A stretch of 44,367 nt of DNA from an uncultured Monoglobus sp. (GCA_947585115.1 CANPWW010000010.1:1-44367); one strand, 5' to 3'. Shown: positions 1 to 8,561, numbered from the stretch's first letter. Notes: generated from the sequence alone by a model not told the origin. Numbers and translations are program-made.

Positions 1-606
1 AATATTCCTGTCTTTGCATATTTTTATTGTTTCGTCTATGGCTTTTTTAGTCCTGCCATATTCCTTTACCCGGTCGTTTAAGATATGCGTGAACATCACG
101 TATTGGTTGATTATATCACCCTCGCGGCTTTCGGTGATTATTTTGACTCTTACGTCTAATGCCGTTTTCTCTCCCGAAAAATATTCCTCGCTCAGGCTTA
201 TTTCCTTTTCCTCTACCTTTTTGTCGCCCGTGTAGATCACATAAAGCTCCGGCTTCGGTATCTCAAGCTTCTTTGAGCTGTATATATTCAGCTCCTCTTT
301 TTCGATATAGTCCTGATATGTCTGCACAAGGTACATAAGACCCCTGATTATTATATTCACCGTCCATGTGGACTGGGCTTCTACTAAGACTATCAGCCTT
401 TTGTCCATCATAAAGCCCAGGTCGTTATACAGGCTGTCTGTGAGTATATTTTTGAGGGTGACTATCTCGATCATGTCCTCGGTCACATAATCGGCCTCGG
501 GGTGCAGGGCTTTATAGAGCTCCACTATATATTTTGTATCCTGAAACAGATTGGTGAACACGCTGTCTTTAACGTTGCGTTTTAATATCTTTTTGTTGTT
601 GGGCAA
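1..606 (-). CDS. Rpn-family PD-(D/E)XK nuclease / putative transposase, partial (C-terminus off the left edge)
   Basis: The minus-strand frame is open from about 606 to base 1 and runs off the window, so about 202 codons of the N-terminal part are present. The protein contains the segment NDLGFMMDKRLIVLVEAQST, which matches the PD-(D/E)XK catalytic core of the Rpn (recombination-promoting nuclease) family common in gut Clostridia: an Asp in the first half and E-x-Q in the strand after it. Rpn proteins are DNA endonucleases linked to recombination and, in some cases, to phage defence. The start is uncertain. A TTG at 604–606 lies about 10 bases after AGGA and gives MPNNKK, whereas a GTG at 613–615 lies too close to that site. 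The gene is monocistronic in view and has a clear promoter at 637–665. The family call is from sequence pattern; activity is not shown. Confidence 0.82.
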   Translation of the reverse strand, partial: MPNNKKILKRNVKDSVFTNLFQDTKYIVELYKALHPEADYVTEDMIEIVTLKNILTDSLYNDLGFMMDKRLIVLVEAQSTWTVNIIIRGLMYLVQTYQDYIEKEELNIYSSKKLEIPKPELYVIYTGDKKVEEKEISLSEEYFSGEKTALDVRVKIITESREGDIINQYVMFTHILNDRVKEYGRTKKAIDETIKICKDRNI

Positions 607-636
607 GGCAACCACTTCCTATGTTTTGATATTTAT

Positions 637-665
637 ATTATATCCTATTTTTGCAAAACAGTCAA
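637..665 (-). promoter_or_regulatory. Sigma-A-type promoter of the Rpn gene
   Basis: On the minus strand TTGACT (660–665) and TATAAT (637–642) are separated by exactly 17 bases. The predicted start of transcription lies about 20–25 bases before the ribosome binding site of the Rpn gene. Confidence 0.75.
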
Positions 666-709
666 TATATTTATTTGATCGGACAGCGCAAGCGTAGTCT
701 AAAATATGT

Positions 710-743
710 AAAAAACGGCTTTGGCGTTTATTTGCCAAAGCCG
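710..743 (-). terminator. Rho-independent terminator after the TPR gene
   Basis: Perfect 10-bp stem, CGGCTTTGGC (716–725) with GCCAAAGCCG (734–743), and an 8-base loop. In the minus direction it is followed by six T. It lies just past the TPR stop codon and closes the long leftward gene series. Confidence 0.88.
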
Positions 744-749
744 GTATGT

Positions 750-1496
750 TTATTTTTTATATTCCTCAAGCATTTGCTCGATTTCTTCTTTTGATTTCAG
801 GCTCAGGAACGAGAAGGGCTTATCCAGCGATTTTTCTATAAGCTCTATGCCTCTTTCCTTTTCGCCCTGCTTTATCAAAAGCTCGCCGAAGCCGTAGTAG
901 GCTTCGGGGAACCTCGGCTCGGGATCGCGTTTAAGAAGCTCCTCGTATGTCTCTCTCGCCTTGTCATAATCCCCGTTTATCGCGTAGGCCTCGGCCAGGT
1001 TGTCGGTGATTATGTTATCGTCGCTGTTGTAGTCGTAGGCCTCTTCGTTGAACTCGACCGCCTTTTTGCCGTCGCCCTTTAAGTTATACATGATACCCAA
1101 GTTCTGATATATCGTTGTGATCCTGAAATTGTTTTCGTAAACTTCTTCGAGCTTTTCAATCGCGGAGTCGAGGTCGCCCTCCTTCCAGCTGACGAGCGCC
1201 TGGAGCGACATCAGTCTGTATCGGTCGGCGGTGTTGGGCTTAGTGAGCATATAGGCGTCGGCGAAAATCTTTTTAGCCGCCTTGAGCTCACCGCAGCGCA
1301 GGCAGTTGTAGCCGAACAGTATCATGTCTCCGGCGCCCAGGTTCCCGACCTTGCTCGCTATGTTGAAAATTTTCAGCGATCCTTGATAGTCGCCCTTGGC
1401 GTATTTTTGCTTGGCGAACAGCGCCACTATGCCCGCGCGTTTGATTATTATAAACACAAGCGCCGCAAGCAGCAGTAATTGCCAGATAAATTTCAT
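750..1496 (-). CDS. TPR-repeat protein with N-terminal membrane anchor
   Basis: 248 aa. Residues about 3–20 form one hydrophobic segment (WQLLLLAALVFIIIKRAG). The rest is helical with tetratricopeptide-like repeats, for example the stretches NLGIMYNLKGDGKKAVEFNE and DNLAEAYAINGDYDKARETY at about residues 130–185. TPR proteins are protein-interaction scaffolds; the partner here is unknown. A membrane-anchored N-terminus with a cytoplasmic TPR domain is the simplest topology. The ATG follows TTAAGGAG at good spacing. It lies 43 bases after asnS and ahead of a terminator, so it is probably the last gene of the asnS transcript. Confidence 0.85.
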   Translation of the reverse strand: MKFIWQLLLLAALVFIIIKRAGIVALFAKQKYAKGDYQGSLKIFNIASKVGNLGAGDMILFGYNCLRCGELKAAKKIFADAYMLTKPNTADRYRLMSLQALVSWKEGDLDSAIEKLEEVYENNFRITTIYQNLGIMYNLKGDGKKAVEFNEEAYDYNSDDNIITDNLAEAYAINGDYDKARETYEELLKRDPEPRFPEAYYGFGELLIKQGEKERGIELIEKSLDKPFSFLSLKSKEEIEQMLEEYKK

Positions 1497-1539
1497 AATA
1501 TTCGCTCCTTAATATAATTTTCCGAGCCGCCCGCACGGA

Positions 1540-2898
1540 CTATACCAAATTATTCACGGTCCTTGGATAGGGCAGCACGTCGCGGATGTTCGACATTCCG
1601 GTGACGTACATCACAAGCCTCTCAAAGCCAAGACCGAAGCCCGCGTGGCTGCATCCGCCGAATCTGCGCAGGTCAAGGTACCTTGAATACGCCTCCTTGT
1701 CGAGACCCAGCTCGTCCATGCGTCTTTCAAGCACATCTATACGCTCCTCGCGCCTGCTGCCGCCGATTATCTCTCCGATGCCCGGAACCAGACAGTCGAC
1801 CGCGGCAACGGTTTTGTTGTCGTCATTCAGACGCATGTAAAACGCCTTGATCTCCTTTGGGTAGTCGGTGACGAACACCGGCTTTTTGAACAGTTCCTCG
1901 GTCAGGTACCGCTCGTGCTCGGTCTGAAGGTCGACGCCCCACTCCACGGGATACTCAAACTTCTTTCCCGACGCCTTGAGCTTTTCCACCGCCTCGGTAT
2001 ACGTCACTCTGCCGAACTCGCTCTCCGCCACATGGCGCAGCCGCTCCAGCAGACCTTTGTCCACAAATCTATTGAAAAACTCCAGCTCGTCCGCCGCGTT
2101 TTCCAAAACATAATTTATCAGATATTTCAGCATGTCCTCCGCCAGCTCCATGTCGTCGTCAAGGTCGGCGAACGCGATCTCGGGCTCTATCATCCAGAAC
2201 TCGGCCGCGTGGCGCGCGGTGTTGCTGTTCTCTGCGCGGAACGTGGGGCCGAAGGTGTAGATATTGCCGAACGCCATCGCGAAGGCCTCGCCCTCAAGCT
2301 GGCCGCTGACGGTCAGCGACGCGGGAATGCCGAAAAAGTCGTCCTTGATATCGGTCTCTCCCGGATCGAGCGTCGTCACGCGGAACATCTCGCCCGCGCC
2401 CTCGCAGTCGCTTCCAGTGATTATCGGTGTGTGGACGTACACGAAGCCCCTCTCGGAAAAATATTTGTGTATCGCCTGCGCCAGCATCGAGCGCACCCTG
2501 AACACCGCCGACAGGGCGTTGGTCCTGGGGCGCAGGTGCGGTATCGTGCGCAAAAACTCAAAGGTGTGCCGCTTTTTCTGAAGCGGGTACTCGGGCGCGC
2601 TGGCTCCCTCGATCCCGGCGCTGTCGGCCTTGAGCTCAAAGGGCTGCTTGGCGCCCGGAGTCTCCTCCAGCACGCCGCCGAAGGTCACCGCCGAGCCCAC
2701 GTTCAGCTTTGAAATTTCCGCGAAATTTTCGAGGCGGCCGGCCTCTATCACAACCTGGAGGTTTTTAAAGCAGGAGCCGTCGTTCAGCTCCACGAAGCCG
2801 AAATTCTTGGATATGCGCGCGGTGCGCACCCAGCCGCTGACGGTTATTTCCTTTCCGCCGAAACCTCCGCCGAACAAATCTTTTATTCTTGTTTTCAT
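1540..2898 (-). CDS. asnS: Asparaginyl-tRNA synthetase
   Basis: 452 aa, the usual length. It attaches asparagine to tRNA-Asn in the cytosol. Residues about 1–105 form the OB-fold anticodon-binding domain ([13 protein letters not shown], then GFVELNDGS). The class II core follows: motif 2 is [20 protein letters not shown] at about 220–239, and motif 3 is [15 protein letters not shown] near residue 420, followed by RDVLPYPRT as in AsnRS. The motif 2 loop ([16 protein letters not shown]) favours AsnRS over AspRS. The start has an AAAGGA site at acceptable spacing. It lies 28 bases after the GNAT gene in the same direction and probably shares its transcript. Confidence 0.96.
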   Translation of the reverse strand: MKTRIKDLFGGGFGGKEITVSGWVRTARISKNFGFVELNDGSCFKNLQVVIEAGRLENFAEISKLNVGSAVTFGGVLEETPGAKQPFELKADSAGIEGASAPEYPLQKKRHTFEFLRTIPHLRPRTNALSAVFRVRSMLAQAIHKYFSERGFVYVHTPIITGSDCEGAGEMFRVTTLDPGETDIKDDFFGIPASLTVSGQLEGEAFAMAFGNIYTFGPTFRAENSNTARHAAEFWMIEPEIAFADLDDDMELAEDMLKYLINYVLENAADELEFFNRFVDKGLLERLRHVAESEFGRVTYTEAVEKLKASGKKFEYPVEWGVDLQTEHERYLTEELFKKPVFVTDYPKEIKAFYMRLNDDNKTVAAVDCLVPGIGEIIGGSRREERIDVLERRMDELGLDKEAYSRYLDLRRFGGCSHAGFGLGFERLVMYVTGMSNIRDVLPYPRTVNNLV

Positions 2899-2926
2899 TT
2901 CGTTATACCGTCCTTTTGATCATGTC

Positions 2927-3436
2927 CTAATCAAGCGAAAAGTGGTTCTGCTTGCTGTAGTCCTTGATAAGCTCGGCGCGGGGATAGCCGCGGCTGTGCT
3001 CGACCGAGTTTATGTAAAAGCCTCTGCCGTAGTAGAAGCGTATCAGCGGCGTGACATGCGAGCCGGTGTGCAGGCGCAGGATCTTCACGTTGTTCTCCCG
3101 CATTACCTTGTCGACCACGCTCATCAGTATTTTGCCTATGCCGTTGTTGCGCTGGGTCGACTTGACCGCGAAACGGCTCAGATACGCCTCGTGGTTGCCG
3201 AGAAGCTCAATGCGCACGGCGCCCACGGGCTGATCGTCGATAAACACCACGAACACTTCTTTGGTCTCGATATCGCGCAGCACGTCCTCGCTCGTCTCGT
3301 TAAGCGCCTCTATGTCGTAGTCGAGGCCCGCCATCTCGCAATATTTCAAAAACGCGTCCTTGGTTATTTTTTTGATGGCCGGAACGTCCTCGCGGCTGGC
3401 CCGCTTGACCTCGAACGCGTAAAGCTGCTTACTCAT
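2927..3436 (-). CDS. GNAT-family N-acetyltransferase
   Basis: 169 aa, a single GNAT domain. The acetyl-CoA binding motif A is visible as FAVKSTQRNNGIGKILM at about residues 90–107 (Q/R-x-x-G-x-G pattern). The substrate cannot be read from the sequence. The start overlaps the end of argF by 8 bases, so the two are translationally coupled. Because it sits directly in an argD–argF operon, an N-acetylglutamate synthase role (first step of arginine synthesis) is possible; ribosomal-protein or amino-acid acetylation is equally open. The RBS is GGTGGGGGA before the ATG. Confidence 0.85.
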   Translation of the reverse strand: MSKQLYAFEVKRASREDVPAIKKITKDAFLKYCEMAGLDYDIEALNETSEDVLRDIETKEVFVVFIDDQPVGAVRIELLGNHEAYLSRFAVKSTQRNNGIGKILMSVVDKVMRENNVKILRLHTGSHVTPLIRFYYGRGFYINSVEHSRGYPRAELIKDYSKQNHFSLD

Positions 3437-4364
3437 TTTTATTATCCCCCACCATCAGCATTGCCATAACCGCTTTTTGAGCGTGCAGTCTGTTTTCCGC
3501 CTCGTCGAACACAACGCTGCGCTCGCCGTCTATAACGTCGGCCGTCATCTCAAAGCCGCGGTAGGCGGGCAGGCAGTGCATGAATATGCTGTCGGGCTTT
3601 GACTTGTTAAACAGCTCAAGGTCGATCTGGTAACCCTGAAAAGCCTTTACCCTCTTTTCTTTCTCGCTCTCCTGGCCCATGCTGGCCCATGTGTCGGTGT
3701 AGACCACGTCGGCATCGGTTATCGCCTCAACGGGGTCGTTAGTCATAACTATCTTTGAACCCAAAACCTTGGCGTCCTCGCGGGCGTTGGCGACTATCTC
3801 GGGGTCGCACTCATAGCCCTTGGGCGAGCCGACGCTGATGTCCATGCCCGCCTTGGCGCAGGCGTAAAGCAGCGAGTGGGCGACATTGTTGCCGTCGCCG
3901 ATATAGGCGAGCTTGAGGCCGCGCAGACGACCCTTGTGCTCCTTGACCGTCATAAGGTCGGCCAGAGCCTGACAGGGATGCAGCAGGTCGGTCAGGCCGT
4001 TGATTATCGGGATCGAGCCGTATTTCGCCAGATCCAGCACATCCTGATGGTCGAATGTCCTGATCATAATGCCGTCCACAAAGCGGCTCATGACCTTGGC
4101 GGTGTCGTAGATCGTTTCGCCGCGGCCCAGCTGGATATCATTGGCCGAAAGGAACAGCGCCTGGCCGCCCAGCTGATATATGCCCGTCTCAAAGGACACG
4201 CGCGTCCTGGTGGACGATTTTGTGAAGATCATCGCCAGCGTCTTGCCCTTTAAGATATGGTGCGTCACGCCCGACTTCTGCTCTTTTTTGAGCTTTGCCG
4301 CCAGAGACAGCAGCTGGTTGAACTCCTCGTGTGAAATGTCATGTATGCTTATAAAATGTTTCAT
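3429..4364 (-). CDS. argF: Ornithine carbamoyltransferase
   Basis: 311 aa, full length. It condenses carbamoyl phosphate with ornithine to citrulline in arginine biosynthesis. The carbamoyl-phosphate loop S-T-R-T-R is at residues 51–55, HPCQ at about 129–132, and the ornithine-binding HCLPAYRG at about 263–270. The last motif separates OTCase from aspartate carbamoyltransferase. The start has AGGAGG at good spacing. One base separates it from argD upstream, and its end overlaps the GNAT gene, so argD–argF–GNAT behave as one unit. An anabolic role is inferred from argD next door; a catabolic OTCase (argI/arcB type) would normally sit with arcA/arcC, which are not in view. Confidence 0.95.
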   Translation of the reverse strand: MKHFISIHDISHEEFNQLLSLAAKLKKEQKSGVTHHILKGKTLAMIFTKSSTRTRVSFETGIYQLGGQALFLSANDIQLGRGETIYDTAKVMSRFVDGIMIRTFDHQDVLDLAKYGSIPIINGLTDLLHPCQALADLMTVKEHKGRLRGLKLAYIGDGNNVAHSLLYACAKAGMDISVGSPKGYECDPEIVANAREDAKVLGSKIVMTNDPVEAITDADVVYTDTWASMGQESEKEKRVKAFQGYQIDLELFNKSKPDSIFMHCLPAYRGFEMTADVIDGERSVVFDEAENRLHAQKAVMAMLMVGDNKNE

Positions 4365-4365
4365 A

Positions 4366-5562
4366 TTATAAAACCTCCTTGATCGCTTCGATTAATATGT
4401 CAATATCGGAATTCGTGACGATAAGCGGCGGAACTATCCGCAGCACCCGATCGCCCACGACGCCGACCAGTATTTTTTTCTCAAACAATTTGTTTCCGAC
4501 CTCTTTGGCGATGGGCTCCTTAAACTCGACGCCCCGCATTAGGCCCGCGCCGCGGACCTCGGCTATCCGCGGACACTCCGACATAAGCTTATTCAGAGAA
4601 CCGCCCAGATATTCGCCCGCCTTCGCGGCGTTTTCGAGCACTCCGCCGTTTATCAGCTCGTCCAGAACGACCAGTCCGGCTCTTGTGGACAGCGGATTGC
4701 CGCCGAAGGTGGTGCCGTGGTCGCCGGGCTTAAAGGCCGCCGCGAATTTGTCGCCCGCGCAGAACGCGCCTATCGGCACTCCGCCGCCCAGCCCTTTCGC
4801 CATTGTGAAAATGTCGGGCTCTATGCCGTAGAGCTCGTGGGCGAACAGCTTTCCGCATCTGCCGATGCCGGTCTGCACCTCGTCGATTATCAGCGCGATA
4901 TCGTTCTCGGAGCATATTCTCCGCGCCTCCTCGGCAAACTCGCGCGTCGCGGGGTGCACTCCGCTCTCGCCCTGTATCAGCTCCAGGATAATTCCGGCGG
5001 TTTTGTTGTTCACCGCGCCTCTCAGCGCCTCAATATCGTTTATGTCTATATGCGTGAATTTTTCGATAAGCGGCAGATACGGCGCCTGGTACTTGGGCTG
5101 GCCCGTGGCCGCCACGGTCGCCAGCGTCCTGCCGTGGAACGAGTTTTTGAGGGTTATGAACTCGATCCTCTCGGGTCTGCCTTTTTCCACCTGATACTTT
5201 TTCGCCAGCTTTATCGCGCCCTCGTTGGCCTCGGCTCCGGTCGAGCAGAAGAATACTCTGTCGGCGCAGGTGTTCTCGACCAGCATTTCGGCAAGGCGGG
5301 CCTGGTTCTCAACGTAGTAAACGCTTGAGGTGTGGAGCAGGCAGCCGACCTGCTCTCTCAGCTCGCGCGTCAGTCTCTCGTGATTATGCCCCAGAGCCGA
5401 CACCGCTATACCGGCGAAAAAGTCCTTGTATATATCTCCCTCGGTGGATGTTAAGTCGATCCCGTTTCCGCTGACAAAGCAGACCGGGATACGGTCGCCG
5501 AAGGTGTTCATGTAATATTTTTTGTCAAGAGCCTTTATTTGATCCAAATTTAAATGCTCCAT
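4366..5562 (-). CDS. argD: Acetylornithine aminotransferase
   Basis: About 398 aa, class III PLP aminotransferase. It converts N-acetylglutamate semialdehyde and glutamate to N-acetylornithine and 2-oxoglutarate. The phosphate-binding S-T-G-A-E-A-N lies near residue 107. The cofactor-nitrogen Asp is in LIIDEVQTGIGRCGK. The Schiff-base Lys is in MAKGLGGGVP, near residue 256. Start choice: the first ATG (5571) has its AGGAG site only one base away. The second ATG (5562, giving MEHLNLDQ) has about 10 bases and is preferred. The first ATG overlaps the stop of the cysteine-rich gene as ATGA. Related enzymes (gabT, rocD) are alternatives, but the argF context supports argD. Confidence 0.93.
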   Translation of the reverse strand: MEHLNLDQIKALDKKYYMNTFGDRIPVCFVSGNGIDLTSTEGDIYKDFFAGIAVSALGHNHERLTRELREQVGCLLHTSSVYYVENQARLAEMLVENTCADRVFFCSTGAEANEGAIKLAKKYQVEKGRPERIEFITLKNSFHGRTLATVAATGQPKYQAPYLPLIEKFTHIDINDIEALRGAVNNKTAGIILELIQGESGVHPATREFAEEARRICSENDIALIIDEVQTGIGRCGKLFAHELYGIEPDIFTMAKGLGGGVPIGAFCAGDKFAAAFKPGDHGTTFGGNPLSTRAGLVVLDELINGGVLENAAKAGEYLGGSLNKLMSECPRIAEVRGAGLMRGVEFKEPIAKEVGNKLFEKKILVGVVGDRVLRIVPPLIVTNSDIDILIEAIKEVL

Positions 5563-5567
5563 AACGT

Positions 5568-5801
5568 TCATTCTCCTTTCGTGAGCCTGCTTGTCACATA
5601 GTCATATCCGCCCTCGCTGTGGGGTATAAGACAGGCGGAACAGTCCTTCACGTCTCCGTTTTCGGTTTTGAGCACACGGAAATTTCCGCCGCAGTCACTC
5701 ATATCGTATAAAGGACAAAAGCAGAACAGACAGTTTATCCGCTCCGCTTTGTGACAAGGGTAATATTCGCAATCTTTATTCTCGAAAAACCTGTAACCCA
5801 T
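5568..5801 (-). CDS. Cysteine-rich small domain protein
   Basis: 77 aa, starting MGYRFFENKDCEYYPCHK at 5801. It resembles the 'cysteine-rich small domain' family (PF04071). Cysteines are spaced as C-x4-C, then C-x2-C-x-C, C, and a late D-C-S-A-C, which suggests a metal site (zinc or Fe-S). The function of the family is not established. It sits one base after jag and overlaps the argD 5' end, so it is probably cotranscribed with both. A longer reading up to 5966 would overlap jag and is not supported. Confidence 0.8.
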   Translation of the reverse strand: MGYRFFENKDCEYYPCHKAERINCLFCFCPLYDMSDCGGNFRVLKTENGDVKDCSACLIPHSEGGYDYVTSRLTKGE

Positions 5802-5802
5802 A

Positions 5803-6708
5803 CTAATCCTGAAGCGCGATAACGACCTTGCGGTTCGGCTCCTCGCCGACGCTGTAGGTCTTAACGTCCTCGCTGCTCTGGAGAGCGGCGTGGATAATTC
5901 TTCTCTCATTGGGCGACATGGGCTCGAGCTCAATATCGTGTCCCTCGCGCAGAACTCTGCGCTCAAGGCTCTTCGCCAGTCTCACGAGCGTTTCCTCGCG
6001 CTTTGCGCGGTAGCCCTCGGTGTCGATATTGACCTTGATATACGAGTTCTTCTCTTTGTTGACATACAGACTGGTGAGATACTGGACCGCGTCCAGAGTG
6101 TCGCCTCTCTTGCCGATAAGCAGACCCATGCGCTCGCCCGAAACGGTCACGTCCACCGACTTTCCGCCGTTTTTCGCCTCGATCTTCGCGTCCTCAAGAC
6201 CCATCATGTGGATAAGGGTCTCCGCGAAATACTGAGCGTCGCTGACCGATTTCTCGGTGACCTCGCGCCGCTTCTTCTCGGCGGGCGACAGTTCCTTCTC
6301 GGGCTTCGGCGCGGAAGCCGGCGCCTTTTGCGCAGCCTCGGCTTTTGGCTCGGCCTTTTTCTCGGGGGCCGGTCTCTTCGGCTTTTCCGCTCTCGCGGAG
6401 CGTCTTTCGCGTCTCTCGGCCTCCTCCGCGGCCTTGGCTGCCTTTGCCGCTTCCTCGGCGGCTTTCTGCTGCTCCATCTTTTTGCGGCGCAGCTCGCGGG
6501 TCTCGCGTATTCTCTGTTCCTCCTCGGCCTCTTTGGTTACCCACGCGGAGATTATTACCTCTCTGCCCAGGAGCTTGCCGAGTATTCCCTTGCCTATCTC
6601 CCGCTCGACCGTGAACGACAGTTCCTCGACCGGAACGCCGAACTCCTCGGCGGCGAGACGCAGGGCTTCTTCCTTACTTTTTGCGTTTTTTTCTATTTTT
6701 CGCGGCAT
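5803..6708 (-). CDS. jag: RNA-binding protein Jag/KhpB (Jag-N, KH, R3H)
   Basis: 301 aa. Residues 1–57 are the Jag-N domain (SKEEALRLAAEEFGVPVEEL and the GKGILGKLLGRE turn). About 58–150 is a low-complexity linker rich in Lys, Glu and Ala. The KH domain has GLLIGKRG at 195–202, and the R3H domain has SPNERRIIHAAL at 265–276. In Firmicutes KhpB partners KhpA, binds RNA and influences cell elongation and division. It starts inside the 3' end of yidC (35-base overlap) with AAAGGAGG well placed, so the two are coupled. The long charged linker is normal for this family. Confidence 0.95.
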   Translation of the reverse strand: MPRKIEKNAKSKEEALRLAAEEFGVPVEELSFTVEREIGKGILGKLLGREVIISAWVTKEAEEEQRIRETRELRRKKMEQQKAAEEAAKAAKAAEEAERRERRSARAEKPKRPAPEKKAEPKAEAAQKAPASAPKPEKELSPAEKKRREVTEKSVSDAQYFAETLIHMMGLEDAKIEAKNGGKSVDVTVSGERMGLLIGKRGDTLDAVQYLTSLYVNKEKNSYIKVNIDTEGYRAKREETLVRLAKSLERRVLREGHDIELEPMSPNERRIIHAALQSSEDVKTYSVGEEPNRKVVIALQD

Positions 6709-7708
6709 TCTGCATTTCCTCCTTTATATCCTCGTCGGTCACGTCAACATGAACGACCTTGTTTATGAATATCTGCTGAGCCAGCTGGATAAGTCCGCTC
6801 AGTATCCAGTAGAATCCGATCGCCGCCGGCAGCGTGAACGCTATCCAGATCGAGAACAGCGGCATCATGATCATCATTGTCTTCATTGTGTTGGGCTTTT
6901 CAACGCCGTTCTCATCCTTCTGCACGGGCTGAGGCGGCTGCATTTTCTGGGTGATATAACTCGTCAGATACGAGCTTCCGCCGGCCAGCAGCGGAATGAG
7001 CCACAGTCCGATCGTGCCCCATGTGATGCCGCCCTCGGGGAGCCTGCCGAATATCAGGCCCAAAAGACCGCCCAGATCAGGCGTCTGCGACAGGTCTATG
7101 CCCAGAAGATTAAAGTCTATCAGCATGTAGTTCTTGCCGGTCTCGGTGATAAAGTGACTGTTCATTATCTCCGGATGCTCAAACAGCAGTCTGGCGAAAC
7201 GTATCTCGTACATGCCGAAATTTTTAAAAGCGTTGTCGGGGAATATGCTCAGCGACTCGATGTTGAGCGCGGCCAAAAACTGATTGAGCCCGTCGGGATT
7301 CGAGATGCCCCACTCGTCAACCGCGCTGACGATCCTCCAAACGTCCGAGCTCGCCACGCCCATGATGTAGATTATGGGCTGGCGCACAACATAATACAGC
7401 GCGAACAGGATCGGGAGCTGAATGAACATAGGCAGACATCCGCTCATGGGATTTATCTGATATTTCTGATAGAGCTTCATCGTCTCCTGATTCAGCTTAT
7501 CTTTATCGTTCGCGTACTTTTTCTGGATCTCCATCAAAAGCGGCTGAAGCTTCTGGGTCTTGAGCATCGACTTCTGCTGCTTGACAGTCAGCGGAGTCAG
7601 AACAGCCTTGATGATCAGCGTGAACAGAATTATCGCCACGCCGTAGTTGCCGGTGACAGTGTACATAAGTTTGAGGACCCAGCCGAGGGCCAGCATAATA
7701 TAGGACAA
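6674..7708 (-). CDS. yidC: Membrane protein insertase YidC/Oxa1
   Basis: 344 aa. It inserts and folds membrane proteins alone or with SecYEG. The five-helix Oxa1 core is visible: a first helix in YGVAIILFTLIIKAVLTPLT, a cytoplasmic helical hairpin (KMLK/QKLQPLLMEIQKKYAND), then NPMSGCLPMFIQLPILFALY, and two C-terminal helices around MMIMMPLFSIWIAFTLPAAI. The C-terminus is basic (AAKNRKKRKK). Unlike Bacillus SpoIIIJ, no lipoprotein signal is seen, as in many Clostridia. An extra-cytoplasmic insert of about 130 residues sits between core helices. The start is TTG at 7708 with AAGGAG 8 bases away; an ATG four codons later is the alternative. It follows yidD and overlaps jag. Confidence 0.96.
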   Translation of the reverse strand: MSYIMLALGWVLKLMYTVTGNYGVAIILFTLIIKAVLTPLTVKQQKSMLKTQKLQPLLMEIQKKYANDKDKLNQETMKLYQKYQINPMSGCLPMFIQLPILFALYYVVRQPIIYIMGVASSDVWRIVSAVDEWGISNPDGLNQFLAALNIESLSIFPDNAFKNFGMYEIRFARLLFEHPEIMNSHFITETGKNYMLIDFNLLGIDLSQTPDLGGLLGLIFGRLPEGGITWGTIGLWLIPLLAGGSSYLTSYITQKMQPPQPVQKDENGVEKPNTMKTMMIMMPLFSIWIAFTLPAAIGFYWILSGLIQLAQQIFINKVVHVDVTDEDIKEEMQNAAKNRKKRKK

Positions 7709-7777
7709 TTACAGCACTCCTTACCGTTTAATTTCGTATGTGTTTAACCGCCGCCCTTGCGGCTCCGCGCGGCGCGG

Positions 7778-7987
7778 TTACGGATAATCTATGCCGCCCT
7801 TTGACAGGGGGTTGCACCGAAGGATACGCCAGATCGCTTTGAGGCTCCCTTTTAGCGCTCCGTACTTTTCGATAGCCATAACGGCGTACTGGGAGCAGGT
7901 GGGGTAGAACCTGCACGACGGCCTGCCCTTCAGGCGCGAGATGTACCGCTGATAAAATTTGATTATCTTGATCAACACTTTTTTCAT
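7778..7987 (-). CDS. yidD: Membrane protein insertion efficiency factor YidD
   Basis: 69 aa, starting [20 protein letters not shown] at 7987. The diagnostic cysteine region [11 protein letters not shown] is at about residues 25–35, followed by the L-R-C-N-P motif near residue 57. YidD is a small membrane-associated protein that helps YidC-dependent insertion. The open frame extends to 8092, but that part lacks similarity and lies over a promoter, so the inner ATG is chosen even though no strong ribosome binding site precedes it. The ORF ends 69 bases before yidC. Confidence 0.93.
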   Translation of the reverse strand: MKKVLIKIIKFYQRYISRLKGRPSCRFYPTCSQYAVMAIEKYGALKGSLKAIWRILRCNPLSKGGIDYP

Positions 7988-8063
7988 AATATTTAAGCAA
8001 AGCAAATTATCGCGTTTCGGCCATGTCCGCCAAAATAAAGCGAACATAACAACATACTTTAAT

Positions 8064-8092
8064 AATATAACATGAAACGGAAAAATTTGCAA
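8064..8092 (-). promoter_or_regulatory. Candidate promoter before yidD–yidC–jag
   Basis: On the minus strand TTGCAA (8087–8092) and TATATT (8064–8069) are spaced by 17 bases in the AT-rich gap between rnpA and yidD. It would allow yidD onward to be transcribed independently of rpmH–rnpA. Confidence 0.5.
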
Positions 8093-8129
8093 CCGTTTTT
8101 TACCATAAAAATATATAATTTATACATAT

Positions 8130-8501
8130 TCAGGCATGGGTCTGATTGTTGAAATTAATCTGTTTCACCGCTCTTTTGACCGCAGACCTGAAATCCCGGC
8201 GCAGTCTTTCAAAATCCGCGTCGGGCGCGGAGCTTCTCGCCACCACGACCAGATCGGCGCGGCAGCCCTCGGGGAGCAGGTCCCCGTTTAAGACCTCCTC
8301 GCGGTAGAGCGCCCTTATCCGGCGCTTGGCGCGATTGCGCTTTGCGGCGCAGCCCACCTTTTTGCCGGCGGTTATGCCAAGGCGGTCCACTCTTTTGTTT
8401 TTGAGAGCGTACACGACAAGAGTCGGGGTGACCGCCGTCTTGCCCCGCTTGTATATCCTCATAAAATCAGTGTTTTTTTTAAGGCTTATTATGCCGCTCA
8501 T
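8130..8501 (-). CDS. rnpA: Ribonuclease P protein component
   Basis: 123 aa. It is the protein subunit of RNase P, which with RnpB RNA trims the 5' ends of tRNA precursors. The family signature A-A-K-R-N-R-A-K-R-R-I-R-A-L-Y-R-E (RNR motif) is at about residues 51–67. The N-terminal SLKKNTDFMRIYKRGK is also typical. The start has GGAGAGGG just upstream. It follows rpmH as in nearly all bacteria, but with a hairpin and T-run in between (see 8539–8561). Confidence 0.96.
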   Translation of the reverse strand: MSGIISLKKNTDFMRIYKRGKTAVTPTLVVYALKNKRVDRLGITAGKKVGCAAKRNRAKRRIRALYREEVLNGDLLPEGCRADLVVVARSSAPDADFERLRRDFRSAVKRAVKQINFNNQTHA

Positions 8502-8538
8502 AAACCGCCCTCTCCGCTAAACTCAAACCCGCCGAAAC

Positions 8539-8561
8539 AAAAAGACGCCGACTGCGGCGTC
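8539..8561 (-). terminator. Intrinsic terminator or attenuator between rpmH and rnpA
   Basis: Perfect 7-bp GC-rich stem, GACGCCG (8544–8550) with CGGCGTC (8555–8561), and a 4-base loop. In the minus direction it is followed by TTTTTG. It would make much of the rpmH message stop before rnpA. A second small hairpin, ATCAC/GTGAT, lies just upstream at 8564–8579. Confidence 0.7.

Noticed and set aside
1915-2712. Long open frame on the plus strand opposite asnS (265 codons)
   Set aside because: It is antisense to a clear AsnRS gene, has no recognisable motif or ribosome binding site, and reflects GC-rich third positions.
6257-7747. Very long open frame on the plus strand opposite jag and yidC (496 codons)
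   Set aside because: Its low-complexity Ser/Ala/Leu/Arg-rich translation is a shadow of the Lys/Glu-rich Jag linker and of YidC; both real genes are certain.
7988-8092. Upstream extension of yidD by 35 codons
   Set aside because: The extra part lies over a promoter and has no similarity; YidD proteins begin at the inner ATG.
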